64,000 nt of DNA, taken from NCBI GenBank assembly GCA_022495005.1, contig JAGYXB010001856.1, positions 62,001 through 126,000 of the forward strand, written 5' to 3'. Positions 1-12,811 of the stretch are shown piece after piece. A model generated the notes under the pieces. The model was not told the origin of the DNA. It made no database searches and worked only from the letters and a program-made list of their open reading frames with translations. Position numbers and translations under genes: made by a program. Source of the stretch: Rhyacophila brunnea. Its lineage: Eukaryota; Arthropoda; Insecta; Trichoptera; Rhyacophilidae. Every line of letters starts with the position of its first letter. Positions within the stretch are counted from its first letter, which is position 1.

Positions 1-179
1 TAGAAATATATCGTATATTTTACGGTATTTTATATTAAAAGTTGTTTATTTAAAAATAATAATAAATCTAATGAATTGGAAATTAACTTTCTCTGCGTGA
101 ATAACTGATATTCTATATCTTAAAAGTGAAACATTTTTAATGATAGTTTATAATACTATCGTCGATCTTTTTTAACCAG

Positions 180-490
180 AAACAATTCGGTTATTGTTGA
201 TGAAAAAGAAGGCGAACTGTGTATCGTGGATTTCCGATGAAATCGAGCTTAACAACAATTTCCAGTATAGGCAAGCGAGTCAAGATGATCGAGATATTAT
301 CGTGAGACAGGTAATCGCCGCAATCTAAGTATTCATTACAGTCACCTGTCCATTGGATGCCGAGCATTTCGCGAATCGTGGGCATTATAAATTTATCCGC
401 TCACAGTACTCGGAGCCGTGAACCCAGTGAATGGTGACTTCGAAGTAACATCGTGCTGATAAGCAAGCAGGTGTTATTTTCATTGTAAGT
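180..490. other. Possible exon(s), strand unclear
   Basis: This patch is less AT-rich than its surroundings and has splice-like signals on both strands. On plus, a pyrimidine-rich acceptor ends at 179 and a CAG/GTAATC donor follows 310; one frame between them is open for 43 codons. On minus, an acceptor-like site near 450 and a CAG/GTGACT donor near 350 flank a short stretch. A 64-codon minus frame beginning with MPTIREMLGIQW spans 385-191. None of the peptides is recognised, and the two strands compete, so this may be a conserved exon or chance. Confidence 0.15.
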
Positions 491-937
491 ATTTATATGA
501 TTACATATCTACGACATACATTAATTAAAATGTTATAAAGTATAAGACACTAAATATTCTTTTATTTTGTCCTATACATTCACTAAGTGATTCATATTGC
601 TACCATATACTGTATCAGAGATTTCCTATCACTTTCTATTACTTATGTTTTTTTCTTCAATTTAATAATATACGAATGTATGATAGTTCCCTCAAATATT
701 TATAGTACGCCGGAAATCACTCGATTGGTAATCGACCCAAATAAAGTATAGCTTTTCTTAATTGCTCGCACCTGAGCTACCTGCACGAGGTATACGAGTA
801 TGTTCATTATAATAATCTGTCGTTTTGTCGTAATAAGTTTTTATTATCGATCGAGTCGTTGAAATAACAATCAATAATGCGGGGGGGGGGTCGAGTCCAG
901 ACAAAAATACAAATAATTTCGGTAAACGTAATATTAT
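491..937. other. AT-rich sequence, no gene seen; G10 tract
   Basis: No open frame, splice pair or repeat family was recognised here. The one notable item is an uninterrupted run of ten G residues at 881-890, unusual in such AT-rich DNA. Confidence 0.4.
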
Positions 938-1060
938 GTCTTCTTCTTCTTCTTCTTTGACATGACCTCATGACTGATGGTCATGACCCGGCTCCTCAAC
1001 AGATTGCTGTCCCCTCCTTTCGGCTTTCTACGATACGCAAGGCTGTGTCAGTGGAACTCA
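938..1060 (-). mobile_element. LINE 3'-end-like remnant with (AAG)n tail
   Basis: Read on the minus strand, a moderately GC-rich stretch ends in an (AAG)n run (plus-strand TTC repeats at about 938-957). Three plus-strand LINE 3' ends in this window (near 17440, 22368 and 41567) end in the same kind of AAG tail, so this is probably a short, 5'-truncated LINE tail. No RT residues remain visible, and an ordinary microsatellite is the alternative. Confidence 0.35.
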
Positions 1061-4000
1061 CGAATTGATGCAACCATCTGACGCATATAATGTTTACTGT
1101 AATACTCTGATGTGGTATATCTAAATACAAGGGAGCACGGATGACCCAAACCTATACCTTAATAAATATTACCGTTAGACCATGAGGATTTGATAACCAT
1201 CTGTGGATGTGACAGGTCGAAGTAACTCGTAGGTATAGATGTAGACTAGGTGTTCTTTGCTATACTTAAAGTGCTAAGAACTTGGTATGGGGAATGTACC
1301 CGGAAAATGCGAGGGTCTACGGTTGAAGCCATGAAAAGCTATATGTAGAAGGCGGGGTAAGTGTGAAAGTCAATGGACCCTGCTAGAATTTGTTAATAAA
1401 TTATTATGGATATGTTTCGAAATTAACTCCCCAAATCACTTTTCTGTAATAAGGCAATATTTAGGACTCCACACCGACGTTAGGAAATATCACCCAAAAA
1501 AAACCGATTCCCATTTCAATACCGAAGTTAACAGCATTGCGCAAAAGATTGGACGAGTGATACTAATAATTACCCACGACTATTATCCTTATTTCCTAGT
1601 ATAAGGTGATGATGATAAAGATCCTTCAGGTAATGCTCATAGTAGACGAAAACTTAGGTATAATAGAACATAGATTTTCGGATTATTATAAATATTAACT
1701 ATCGTTGCGTATAATAAATATGATTGTAATGTATGGAAAGTCATGGTTGCAGAATAATTGATGACTGCATTTCAGGATGGTCACGATTCTTAGCAATGAG
1801 GAAAATACCGAGGGTAACAATATAATAAATAATAATATTTACCGAAAATTTCATATCTCTAAGTCATCAAATTCAAGTCAAAACGTCATTCAATATCTAA
1901 ACAGATTTCAAAAACACAGTACAAAAATGCGAAAGGTAAAAACTTCAAAGCTGATTTTCTCTGTTTGACGTTTTTTGGATTGTGGCAGTTTAGTTGCGAT
2001 GGTGTGAAATATCTAATTTATTAACTGTGTACAGCTGTAATATGCCACCCAATCCATTATTATGATATCATCTATTTATGTGTAGTAGAGATAGTATTAG
2101 CTAAGAAGAAAGCCTTGCTCAACAGGTAGTTAATTATTATAAAAATAGTGAAAGGAGGATACCGTAATCAATTTGTGTTAACATATTATCACAATGCAGG
2201 TATACTTTTTAATAAATTCAAGAAAGCTTCTTAAAGCCACTAAATAAGTACATAGGGACTGCAATTCCGGTATTCTTAAAACCGGGATTAAATTTTTAAT
2301 TGATACCGAAATATCGGTTTTAAAAATCTAAAATACCGATATTTTCATTATTAACAAAGCAGAAAAATTAAAAGTACTATAAATATCAAATGATTAAATC
2401 ACCACATAAAAGTTAAATAATATGAAAAATGGAATTTGGCAAGACCTGAAAATATTCTGTGATTTTGGTCGCCGGATGGAATTTTATTTCATTGTTCAGT
2501 AGACGGAAATGAGGATAAATAGGATGCTGTGGATTAATCATCTAGAATCTAGATAATTTGTTGTTATCGAATATCGGTTTTGAAACTAGTAGGTATTCAA
2601 TATGCAACACCAAAAAACCGGTATTGATATTTCCATTAGGTATTTTAATCCCTATGAGAAATTGAGATAATACGTAGCTAAATGTAAAATCTTCACTATA
2701 TATTAAATTATATTGTATTAAAAGACTATTAATATAAATATGCAATACTAGTTATGTATCTGATCTGATTTTTTATTAGAAAACGAAAGCTGAATATGTT
2801 AATTTAATATAATCCTTGTATCTGATTTAAACTTATTAACAACATTAACTAATACCTACCTGCATAATTGCATTATGTGAATATTAGTTGTTGTGAAAGT
2901 TTTATATAAAACATAAAAAAATATTTAATTAAAACACAGTTAGTCGACATTTTGTGTTAGGTACCTACTTGTCATCGAGATTGTTATTCTAATCTGGTGT
3001 AAAGAAATAAATGTGATATTTCACTTTACTTTCACTAGGGTTGCTGATAATTGAAAATTATAAGAATATATTTACGTGACAGTTTATATAAGAATTTAAA
3101 AATATACATGAAGTACCTACCTATCAACTTTATAGTTATTACGGTATGGCTATATTATAATAATACCATCATGTTGAAGTAGGTACCTACGCATTAAACA
3201 ACTGCCACGTCCATACGCATAAAGATAAATGTAATAGGTATATCAAACTGCCTCACTTCGCAACACCCGTAAAACCAATGTTTAAGTTCTATTATCTCAA
3301 AAAGTAGATCGATTCCCGGCCATGTTTTTTACACTACTATCTGGAAACATTTTATGAGGAATTCTTTAGAGCAAGAGGACGTGTGTCCAATTTCGTATGT
3401 GCGTAATTCCTCTCGCATTTCTCTATTATTTTTTAAAAGACGCAATATTTATGGAGTTCTATTACTTACTTTATACACAGAGTTCAATCATTTAGCGTAT
3501 TATTATTAAATACCGTTGAATATTTACTTCTACGCCTGTGGCGGGTTTTGGAACATGGAGGCCCGAGGCACTGACTGATTTTGAGTGACCCCCATATAAA
3601 AAATAAAATAAAAACCATAAATTCCATCTAAACCCGTAGGTACCTAGTAACAATATCAATGTACCTACGTATTTTCTAGTTTCACGAAAATAATTAATAT
3701 TAAATATTATTATGACAGTTATGACTTTAAGACACAATAATAATATAATTGGTTTACTTTTTACCTACCTAATTATGTTGTATGGTCTTTTGATGTTAGT
3801 TGCAGGCATTTTGTTATGATTTGGGTAAAATATTTATACCAACTCAATTTTTTATATTTTTAAGATATTGGTATAATTCGATTATTGTATGACTGGTTTT
3901 CACTGTTTTGAGAAAGAAGCGCCATTTTAAATCTTTTAACGAATCGATTTTTCATTTTCGTCAAAGAAAATCACAGCTGTGATCAATGAGGTTTGAAAAT

Positions 4001-4821
4001 TGTCTCTGTGTGTGATGCACGAAGTTGTACAAGAGTTTATCGTTAACGCAACTATTAATTATTTTACTGATATTAAACAAACCAATTAAATATTATTGTT
4101 CATATTAGTGTATGCGCGTATGTAACATAAAATAGTTAGATTTTATAATCTTTGGCTGCAAATACATGGAGGTGTCGCAATAGTGTAATAAATAAAATTG
4201 GTGTTGTGTGGTGTTAATATTACAATTTTAATGTTAAGCAATTTTATTTATGTCCATTTTGAGCCAAAGCGATCACTGGTGCAACGAACTTTGGTATCGT
4301 GACATTTGAAAGGAGTTTGCTGATTTTTTTTATATTTCGCTAGAATCGTTTAGGTACTGTCACGATTTACTCTTTGAAACAGTGAGCATTAGCGGTGTTA
4401 TATCTCATCCCTGGGTGCCCTTTCTTCGGCGAGAAAGTCTCTTTGCGATAATAATTAATTAAAGAGAATTGTACCATCCGCGCGGAAAAAGAAATTTTGA
4501 TTAATGTGTGAATTTATGGCGCAATTTGCATGTTATCTTTTTTATATAAAACACTGGAAATAAGTAAGTATGTTTTTAAAATACAAAGGTGTGGCGATTA
4601 TTCTAACCGACATGCGTAAATAATGATGTATAGTATCTACACACTTTTGAACAATAATTATATAGCTAGTACCTACGTCCGTAACCTGTTATTATGAATT
4701 AATTATAAATTTGTTTATATGTAAGTAGTAACAAAGAAAAAATGGCACTCCTCTTTAACAATCTGTTGTCTTGCTTAAAGAGATCGAAGTTTGAGTGTTT
4801 TGTATTAGGTATGTATAACTA
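1061..4821. other. AT-rich intergenic or intronic sequence with repeat scraps
   Basis: No convincing gene. A 25-bp stretch near 1286-1312 matches, inverted, one near 33241-33268, which marks a dispersed repeat. Positions 2255-2640 contain several copies of words such as ACCGGTATT and ATATCGGTTTT and look like a decayed hAT-type MITE. The segment 2950-3775 is dense in the palindrome GTAGGTACCTAC and its halves. The short frames in this stretch have no recognisable content. Confidence 0.4.
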
Positions 4822-4834
4822 GGATCGTAATATC
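4822..4834. repeat. TSD of the LINE fragment (left copy)
   Basis: GGATCGTAATATC occurs here and again, identically, at 5395-5407. The two copies exactly bracket the LINE fragment, as expected of target-primed reverse transcription. Confidence 0.85.
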
Positions 4835-5394
4835 TTTTTTTTTTGTGATTTTACCGAGGCTTTGACTGCGACTCGCTGCCATATCACCTCTTCTCTTCTA
4901 GAAGGGGATCCGTCGATCAGGTTCTCACTCCTATTCTGTTAAATAGCTTTACAATTTTGCCTAGCTCTTCCGTCTTACCCACCGCCAGGACACCCTTCAA
5001 TTCGTCGACATTCTCATAGATATCTGCAATTCGCAGCTGTACTCTGTGAATTTCATATTTGGGGCATTGCAGTGCTATATGTACAATGTCCTCTAAAACA
5101 TGACATTCATCGCAGAGCTGCGATTCGCTTCTTCCCATGAGGACAACAAATCTTTTGCCCATGGTGTGCCCTGTTCTTAGCCTCTTATTAACTTAAGCTC
5201 ATTCCTCGTCAAAAAAGACTCTACAAACCAGGGCACCTCTCGTGGTGATGGTAGAATCGACTTACTCCATTTCCCCTTTTCTAATGATGCCCTATGGTGA
5301 AAATCTATCCACATACTATGGCACATTTTCTTTATAGCCTCATTCCAGTCCAGGTTTTCTGGTATCCACTGATATGGTACCCCTGGATCGTAAT
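4835..5394 (-). mobile_element. 5'-truncated non-LTR retrotransposon 3' end (Jockey/R1/I-like)
   Basis: On the minus strand this insertion runs from a 5' truncation point at 5394 to a poly(A) tail (plus-strand T run at 4835-4845). It has 13-bp identical TSDs. The open frame encodes the C-terminal part of a LINE ORF2: a segment with RLRTGHT, then a Cys-Cys-His-Cys signature (CDECHVLEDIVHIALQCPKY) typical of the zinc-knuckle-like region after RNase H in Jockey/R1/I-group elements. The 81-codon Met-initiated part lies at 5162-4917, and the same frame is readable upstream to about 5390. A second copy with its own TSD is at 43195-43651. RT and endonuclease domains are absent because of the truncation, so it cannot move on its own. 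Clade assignment is inference. Confidence 0.85.
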
Positions 5395-5720
5395 ATCGAA
5401 AGATATAGTTTCGATACCAAAATATGGAAGTATCAATACTATTTTGACGGCCCTAGGTACAACACTTGATTAATACTTTAGAAATTAGGTATTTAGTGTG
5501 TTTGAATTGATAGCCAACACATAATTCTCATTGTATTGTGGCAAGATTTAAAATTATGTGGCATCGGATATTGAACATACATAATTCGGAAAACCTTGAA
5601 AAATTATTGGTACCTAGCTGGATAACATTTGGGGAGATCCTGATGCCATCTGTAAATGAAGGAAATTGCTTATTATAAATACCTTCATTCAAAATTATAA
5701 AGGATGATTACTAATATGTA

Positions 5721-5935
5721 TTAAGGCTATACTTCAGCTGGGGTACGGTTTAACTAAAACGATCGCGACTACGCGACGCGAGGATTGTGCAAACGACGCG
5801 TGCAGAACAAAACATAATTTGTCATAAAAATTCAACATGCGTCCATTTAATGTTATGTTTATTGTTCTATTAGTAATAATAATAATATATTCATAGTTTA
5901 AAATAATTTGCCGTTTCACTGAAGTATGCTCTTAA
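5721..5935. mobile_element. TTAA-flanked MITE, short variant
   Basis: A 215-bp unit is flanked by TTAA at 5721-5724 and 5932-5935. Terminal inverted repeats read GGCTATACTTCAG on the left and GAGCATACTTCAG on the right. A second copy at 28223-28594 has the same ends but about 150 bp more in the middle, so this is an internal-deletion derivative. TTAA targets are typical of piggyBac-type transposases; no transposase is encoded. Confidence 0.8.
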
Positions 5936-6993
5936 CGAAATTTAATATCACCTCGATTGCGTAGTTGTAAGTTAATTTCAGATTATAGGTTGCTTAATTG
6001 GTACCTAAGGCACATTCAACATCAAGTCTGACCAATTTCAATAAAAATTTAATTGATTTAATAAATATTTTTCTTCCAAAACTCGATATTCTGATTACAT
6101 CAAATATAATAGGCAGTTACAATATGATAATAAGGTGCATTTGTATAGCATTGTAAGTCATAGGTATTAAATACGAAATTAATCTCTGATTATACTTCTT
6201 ATACCTACTTGACTTATTCCGGATTTCCTACTTACTTTACCATTGACTAATTACCGAGGGAGGTATTTGTCGACCCACTCGGTGTTATAAGAAAATGGAA
6301 ATTACTTTTTTTAGATCATATTTTATCCAACGGAATCTGATTGATTAATAATCTATTTGATTCGGACTATGCATAAGTGAATGTTTAATGAATGCTTTAG
6401 ACGGATATCGTTATTAATGAATTCTTACCGTAATAAATAATATCTTTCGCAAAGATGTTCGATGCCATAACGAAAATGTATCTATTTTTAAATTACTTTG
6501 TGGTGTAGGTATCAATTAATACAACCTATGTGATAACTATATAGCCGTAAATTTACGTTGTTTTGCAACTGTCTTATCTCATATTATAATCTTGATATCA
6601 CAATATTATAGTAGGCTTCGTTCTTCTTTTTTAAGTCCAATTTTTATGTGGAGCATAAGGATAGAATGCAGCGCGTCCAAGAATCGCAATTTAGTTGAGA
6701 TTGTGCCTGAAAGATATAAATGACTTTATATTTACATGTATAAACCTAGGGATATTTTATACATTGCTAAAAACTTTTAATAAACTTCATGATTCTTCTT
6801 CTAAAGAGTTAATCCATTTGCTTGTCTCGGTCTTAGCTCCGTTTAATTAGTATTGTCATCGACCCAAGAGATCATAACAGGTTGTTGGTTGAAGTCGTAC
6901 CTTGAAAGACTTCAGCTTTATAATAATTTTAGCTTTTAAACCTAACTCAATATTTTAATATTGAACTATAAAAGAAAATTATATTTAATTAAT
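5936..6993. other. AT-rich sequence, nothing recognised
   Basis: No open frame, clear splice pair or known repeat family was seen in this stretch. Confidence 0.4.
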
Positions 6994-7203
6994 TTAATTT
7001 TTCGCCCAGTTATTGATGTTATATTTTTCGTCACTGCTTGAAATGGAAGGAGACTGTGCTAGGATCTCGCCACAGTCAAAGAAGGGACCCGTGTAAAAGC
7101 TACTACTACTACTTGTATTTAGTAGGAAAGTCAGAGATGATTTGCTGTTGTCGAATGCGTCGGCTCGGTACGAAAAAAATTCAATGGATAGAAAAGATTC
7201 CAT
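6994..7203 (-). CDS. Possible terminal exon, unknown protein
   Basis: A 69-codon minus-strand frame ends in TAA. Its composition is less repetitive than most frames in this AT-rich window: a serine run, then FYTGPFFDCGEILAQ and an acidic end before NINNWAKN. A pyrimidine-rich acceptor-like site ending in AAG or TAG lies inside it near 7100-7110, so the real exon may be only the last 35 or so codons. No family is recognised, and chance remains quite possible. Confidence 0.2.
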   Translation of the reverse strand: MESFLSIEFFSYRADAFDNSKSSLTFLLNTSSSSSFYTGPFFDCGEILAQSPSISSSDEKYNINNWAKN

Positions 7204-7253
7204 AGATTAATAATTATTATTATGAACGCAATTATTTGTAAAAAGTACTTGAC

Positions 7254-7430
7254 GGTGCATGGTTGCTATATCAGTCCCGTGCAGCTTCGTTTCGGGACAA
7301 GGAAGTGTGGCACTAAAATCTTTTCATTCTGACACGTTTATAACATCATGGAAGATGGCCGTGCACATATACATGACGGGTGGAGATGGAGTATTCCGGA
7401 GGCGGCATATTAATATGTCAGATGGTGTAC
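7254..7430. repeat. Dispersed repeat, copy 1
   Basis: This segment matches, in inverted orientation, sequence at 35425-36090. Shared words include GTGCATGGTTGC, the CCCGTGC / CGGGAC neighbourhood and CATGGAAGATGGCCGTGCA. The 62-codon frame that covers it is therefore most likely repeat sequence and not a gene. Confidence 0.55.
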
Positions 7431-8970
7431 AAAGTACTTATAGCTAATAACTCCTTTATTATATTATGAAATCAGTTTATTGAATACACGCAATACCTGT
7501 ATTTAGTAGGTATTTAATTTAACATAATAATGTAATGTGTAGATGAAAATAGTTAATTTCAAATAAAGTACTTCTTTTCCATAATGAAAGGCTTGTGGGA
7601 AACTCCACTGGACCCAAAATATAAGAAGAAAAATGTATTATTATAATGTGCTATAGAACACCTACTGCGACATTTAATTAATTTAATTTGTAAAACTATG
7701 GCTCTTTATGTCTTGATTACCGACTTAAATGTTAATACATTTAGGTTTTTACGACAAGTATGTTAGTTTGATTTAATGGTTTTGTCGTCGCCGTTCGGTT
7801 TAATTGAATAGATAGAGCAATTTAAATATTTCGCTATGCTTACAGCGGATGGGAACTGGTCGGAAAATAGTTTACCTGTGCTTTGGTATGCGAGACTTAG
7901 GAAACTATATTCATAATATTGTGTCAAGCGGCGATTGTATTTAAACAGGCAGCCATTATTGCAACTCCTACTATTAAACAAATCACCAGAATTTACTGTT
8001 ATGAAAATATTCATGGTCTGTTATTAAAATTGTTTGGTGTCATCAAATTACGTAAATATATTTTAATTTTATTGTTTTATTATGCGGATTCTTAGTCATC
8101 GCTTGTATGGGCGTATGATTGAATAAAATAATTTAAATTTGGAATGAGGAAAAAAAACTGAACAAAAAGAAATAGTATTTTAAAATTTTGTTTATGGTCA
8201 GGACACATTAAACAATATTTATTTTAAAATCACTAAACAATAGAATTATTTGTTTATGTTCAGCCGTTATATTTATATATATGACAGGATAATATTCAGC
8301 AAATCTCAAATTGTATTTAACATTTTGAAAGCTATTCTTTCGATGTATTAATGAATTAAATATTTTAAAATCTTTTAAATTTTTTTTTTTAAATTTGATT
8401 AAAAATAGTAGGTGGTACTGACACCTTTTTTTCGCACCCGCGTGCATTGACGAAATAAAAACCAATTCGTCACGCATTTGGTTGACGTTACACCGGATAC
8501 ACAGAGTTCATTCCTCGTCACTTGAAAGTAATTTGGTATTTAAGATCCGTCTTTCGGCCACTAGATCAAGACGCGCTTTTGATGATATTTTGATGATATG
8601 ATGATATATATAATTAGAGAAATGATATTAATATGTATTTCATTGTTCCAACGCGCGACGCCGTAAAGAAATAGTTAGACGCGTTCTAAATATGTACCGG
8701 TCTTCTCTGCACACGCGTTGTATAAACACAATATTATAAACGATATTTGTAATTTATACTGTGTCAATAATCAAAGCAACACCTCTTCCCACCAAAAACA
8801 TTCCACTCCTCTCTCCTACGATTCCTCCCTGTATTCTTACGGAGGGCGGGGCCAAAGGGCGGTGTGTTAGTAGCTACCTAATAACAATTCTCACTGTTAA
8901 GAAGGATCATGACTCTGTTTAAATGTTCTAGTTATATCTCTTTAGTGATTCTTGCATTCCACTATCTGCA
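7431..8970. other. AT-rich sequence, nothing firm
   Basis: Short minus-strand frames near 7763-8014 and 8208-8477 are AT-driven and have no recognisable motif. A GC-richer patch near 8780-8870 was not identified. Confidence 0.35.
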
Positions 8971-9166
8971 TTATTGAATGTAGTCCTTCACTTGGTTGAA
9001 CCATCGAGCGGTTTCCATCTCTTTTACAGTATTTCCGATGAACCTTTCCATACTGTCGTTATTCGTTTGGGTTATAATATGAGCGAAGGGCTGTAAAACT
9101 CTATGGATATATGTTTTAGAAAGATCATCCAGAACATAGATATCTGTCACCTGTGTCGACCATTGT
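8971..9166 (-). CDS. Candidate terminal coding exon, unknown protein
   Basis: On the minus strand a frame with no Met at its start is open for 69 codons and stops with TAA at 8973-8971. An acceptor-like site (pyrimidines, then ATTATCAG) would start the exon at 9166, leaving about 65 codons. The peptide is protein-like, with balanced charge and Trp and Asp residues; it includes VTDIYVLDDLSKTYIHRV and later MERFIGNTVKEMETARWFNQ. The exon begins with one base completing a codon. That fits the phase left by the candidate start exon ending at 16508 on the same strand, so the two may belong to one gene with a long, transposon-filled intron. The family is not recognised. A degraded retroelement is the alternative. 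Confidence 0.4.
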
Positions 9167-9284
9167 CTGATAATATTTGGTTATTAAAAAACGGGTATAA
9201 ACGAATAAACTTTTTTTTTAATTCAATGACTGATTCACACAATTTGAGGATATTACATTTTTATTGACAATTATACAATACACT

Positions 9285-9365
9285 AGACAAAATCTTTGAA
9301 AAAATACGACACCAAGTGAGAGTCGAACCCACAAACACTGGATAGGCGTCAATGTGCGAAAAATT
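9285..9365 (-). mobile_element. tRNA-derived SINE remnant
   Basis: On the minus strand a B-box-like GGTTCGACTC is followed by a body motif GGTGTCGTATTTTTTC. The same motif follows a B box at about 17055-17095, so the two are members of one SINE family. The A-box half is diverged. Confidence 0.5.
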
Positions 9366-12283
9366 AACGCATTTTCTTGGGCGCTTCAATGTGTAAATAC
9401 TAATAGTTAATTTCGCCGTAATTAGATATGACATACGTGGCTCAATAGCGTAAGTTATACAATATTATTATTGTTTAATGAATATAAAATAAATATCAAC
9501 AAACATTTTTTGTTTCGTCAGTGATTTCACAACGTTTTTTACTCTACGATCTACTACTATTATTACTATATTATGTTTACTCTAAACTAAACGAAGTGTA
9601 AAATGATTGTTTTTACTGTATACGTATAGTAGTACGATTTCTGATTAACACAATGGATAATAATATAACGTTAAATTTATGTAGACATGTTTTCAACTGT
9701 TAAGTAGTTTAACACTGCAGGCAAGAAATCAAACCCTGTCACTTTCAAAATGATAACGATAAGCTAAGTACTTTCTTAGTAAGTATTTTCTAATACGTAG
9801 TCCGCTCGAAAATAAGATATCTCATGATTTATAAACGAAATTGTATGACATGAATTGAATATTATATTGAAGTATTTCCGCATTCGGCTAACGGCGGGTA
9901 ATTTTCATTGTTTTCAATATTATAGTATATCAATAATAATCTAATGTTGAACTTCCGTACTAGTGATCATAGCAAAGAGAGATATGCTCCGCAAAATGTT
10001 ATGATTTATTTTCCTCCGTTGTGCCAGTAATAGTAGCACTTATTCATATTATCAGTGGGAAATAAATTTTGTCTTGCTGAGAAAGCTCTATTTTCCAATT
10101 ATCAGAATGCGTGCGCAGTCTACAATGTTTTTATTGTTATATGTGTACATTTACGTGGGTATATACCCTTTGAATAGTAAGAAAAACTCTGACAGGGACG
10201 GAATGACTTATGTTCTTGGGTACGCGCGAAATTTAAAATTCAAATTCTAAATTTTGCATAAATAGTTTTTTATATCCACGAAAAGCATACATATTTCGAA
10301 TTGAAAAAGTAAACTTTGCTTTAATTACTAACATATTTGTATTTAAAATACTGAGAGGAAAAATTCATTCCAGGCTGTAAACACCGTGAAAAGATGGTAA
10401 ATTATTATGTTATATCCTATCATTGGTAAACTTTCATTAGCAAATTATATAGTTGAAAATAAATTTGAATGAAGTAATATTGTGACACAAACATAGTTAC
10501 ACTATGTTTTACGATTATTTCATTTATAACAGACATTCAAAAACATAAATTTAATAATATACAAGAAGGAGATCGCAAAAATGTGTATGTATTTATGATA
10601 ATTTAGAAACGGTAGCATTAGTATAATTCGAATGTATGCAAATGAAGGTACGAGTAATATGTCAGAATTGCAAGCATATTGTTAAGCTTGAGTATGGTTT
10701 AAGTGCAATGCTTTTCCTTTAATACCGTCGCCATAATTGTAAGACATTTTCTTGAATGCAAAGTGCATAAGCTTTTTTTTCCAGGATTGTGAAATAAATG
10801 CTAGATGTGTATTCCCTCCATTTTTGCCGTAATGAGGCGAAAAATTACGTTTTCTGCGTAATTTTTACTTCTTATTTAATGATTTCGCTTCACATCTAAC
10901 AAAAGCTTGTTTTTAATATAATACGACAGCATCACTTTAATTCTCGATTATTACTTATTATTATTTATGATTAATATATTAAACAATACAAACATAACAA
11001 TACAACTTTTATCATAAAAGTATATTTTAAATTACAATATGATGATTCTAACTTAATTATACTCACATTTATGTTTGTTTTAGGCATGCTATTCTCATTA
11101 GTAGGTACTGGGAAATAAGATTTGCTCTATCATAGTGGAACTGTAGGTATAATGATAATAATATTTTTAATAACGTGTACATCAAAGTACTTTTTTTTAA
11201 CTATATAAAATATAAATATTCCTTTATATTTTCTAGAAAAATCGATGTTTTTTTCAATATTCTTTATGTTTCCTTCCAAAAAACACAAAAACTACATGTT
11301 AATAATAAAAATATTCATAACATATGAAGAACCTGACTTTCAAAAAAACACATTTTATAATATAAATTAAAAATATTATAAATATATGTATATTTATTAT
11401 AGTTTCTTTCTTAATTGTAAGTTTATTAAACAAAATCTTTTTAATATCAATACAATATGTTAAATTGTATTTTTTAAATTTACTTGCAGAGAAAATATTA
11501 ATATGTATTGCATAGTTAAGAGAAGGAATGATTGAATAAACAGTCGTAATCCAAACATCATCAAATTGATTTTTGTCTATATACCTATATATATATAAAC
11601 ATGACACAAAATTTTGGAGCTTTTCTTATTATATTTAGATCCATAAAATTTAGACAATTTATTAACTAAATTACAATCGCTGTAAGTGATTCTGAGTATC
11701 TAAAAAATATCTGTGGAAATCGGTGAGTTTCGTAAGTGAAAAGCTGATATGGGTACCTAGTTTGGATAGAAGTGGAAGTGGTCAGATGATTTAGTAAAGC
11801 TGTATAGGTACCTATTTAGAAATAGCCAACTTATTACTTGGTAGGCAACTAACTATATTTGACTAAATACATTAAAAATGATATAAATATTTAGATTTAT
11901 TCAACTAACCATTCTTTTCGCATAAAAAAATCCAAGCCCTGCTTTAGATTGCTGAAATTTTGATATAGAACGAATGATATTTGATTGAAAATTCTGTATG
12001 AAATAAAATAAAATAATAGGAAGTTTCGACCTGCTTTATTGTTTTTTTTTTTAATATGGAATAAATAAATAGAGATTTTAAAAATCTAATTTCATACTTC
12101 TAGCGCTGTATATAAGTAGATCGCAAACGCATGCGTACCAAATCGATACTAATAATATGCATCCCAGTCGTGCCAAGATATCCGATACGATTTCCCAAGG
12201 TTTGATTTAAAGGTTAATTATGGCGGAAAATACGTTACACTAATCTCGGTATGTCAGTAGACCGACAAACTTGACGTAAATAC
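9366..12283. other. AT-rich sequence, no gene seen
   Basis: About 2.9 kb of low-complexity AT-rich DNA. The 102-codon minus frame at 11299-11607 is rich in Ile, Tyr, Phe and Lys and reads like translated AT-rich noncoding DNA. No repeat family or RNA gene was recognised. Confidence 0.4.
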
Positions 12284-12445
12284 TCTTAAAGCAGGGCCGT
12301 TTCCGGTCTCAATGGAACTGCCACGGTCACCTCCAAGAGATCAGGTAGATTCTGTTAGATGGATGGCAGTAGATAATCAGTTGAACGATATTATCTTTAG
12401 ATCGTGTTTGTAGTTTATCTCACGCTGATAAAGGTTGCTTGACAG

Positions 12446-12613
12446 CATGTTTTGAATAAACTACACATAAATATTGCCACACTGAACATAATGGATGATA
12501 GAAAATTTTCCGATGACCATTTTACTTTGCATGGAAATAAATTGAACCGCTTTCCCAATTTCTTTACAGCCGTTAGATATCTTTTATATTCATACAGCAT
12601 CATCAATCTGTAG
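12446..12613 (+). CDS. Possible exon or retroelement remnant
   Basis: An acceptor-like site (TTGCTTGACAG) ends at 12445, and the frame after it is open for 55 codons to TAG at 12611-12613. It contains DDHFTLHGNKLNRF. This loosely resembles the HFT-x-HG-x-x-LN signature of the SGNH-hydrolase-like domain found in some insect retroelement ORFs, though the fit is partial. It could also be chance. No partner exon was found. Confidence 0.2.
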   Translation, partial: HVLNKLHINIATLNIMDDRKFSDDHFTLHGNKLNRFPNFFTAVRYLLYSYSIINL

Positions 12614-12811
12614 CTACATGAAGCTGTTGTTTTCATTATTATCAGTCCTGTACATTATTACGTTGTCTTTAATGGTTGTAATCCAGGGATTCTGTTAATT
12701 ATGTTTTTGAACACGAAATCATTTCATTGGATGTGAGAATATGTGAGAATAGTGGGATTAGTTTATATTATTATGTGTATAATTTTGGTTTAATTGAATG
12801 GTAAAAAAAAT

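Noticed and set aside
11299..11607. 102-codon minus frame rich in Ile, Tyr, Phe and Lys
   Set aside because: Typical of translated AT-rich noncoding DNA; no splice sites or motif.
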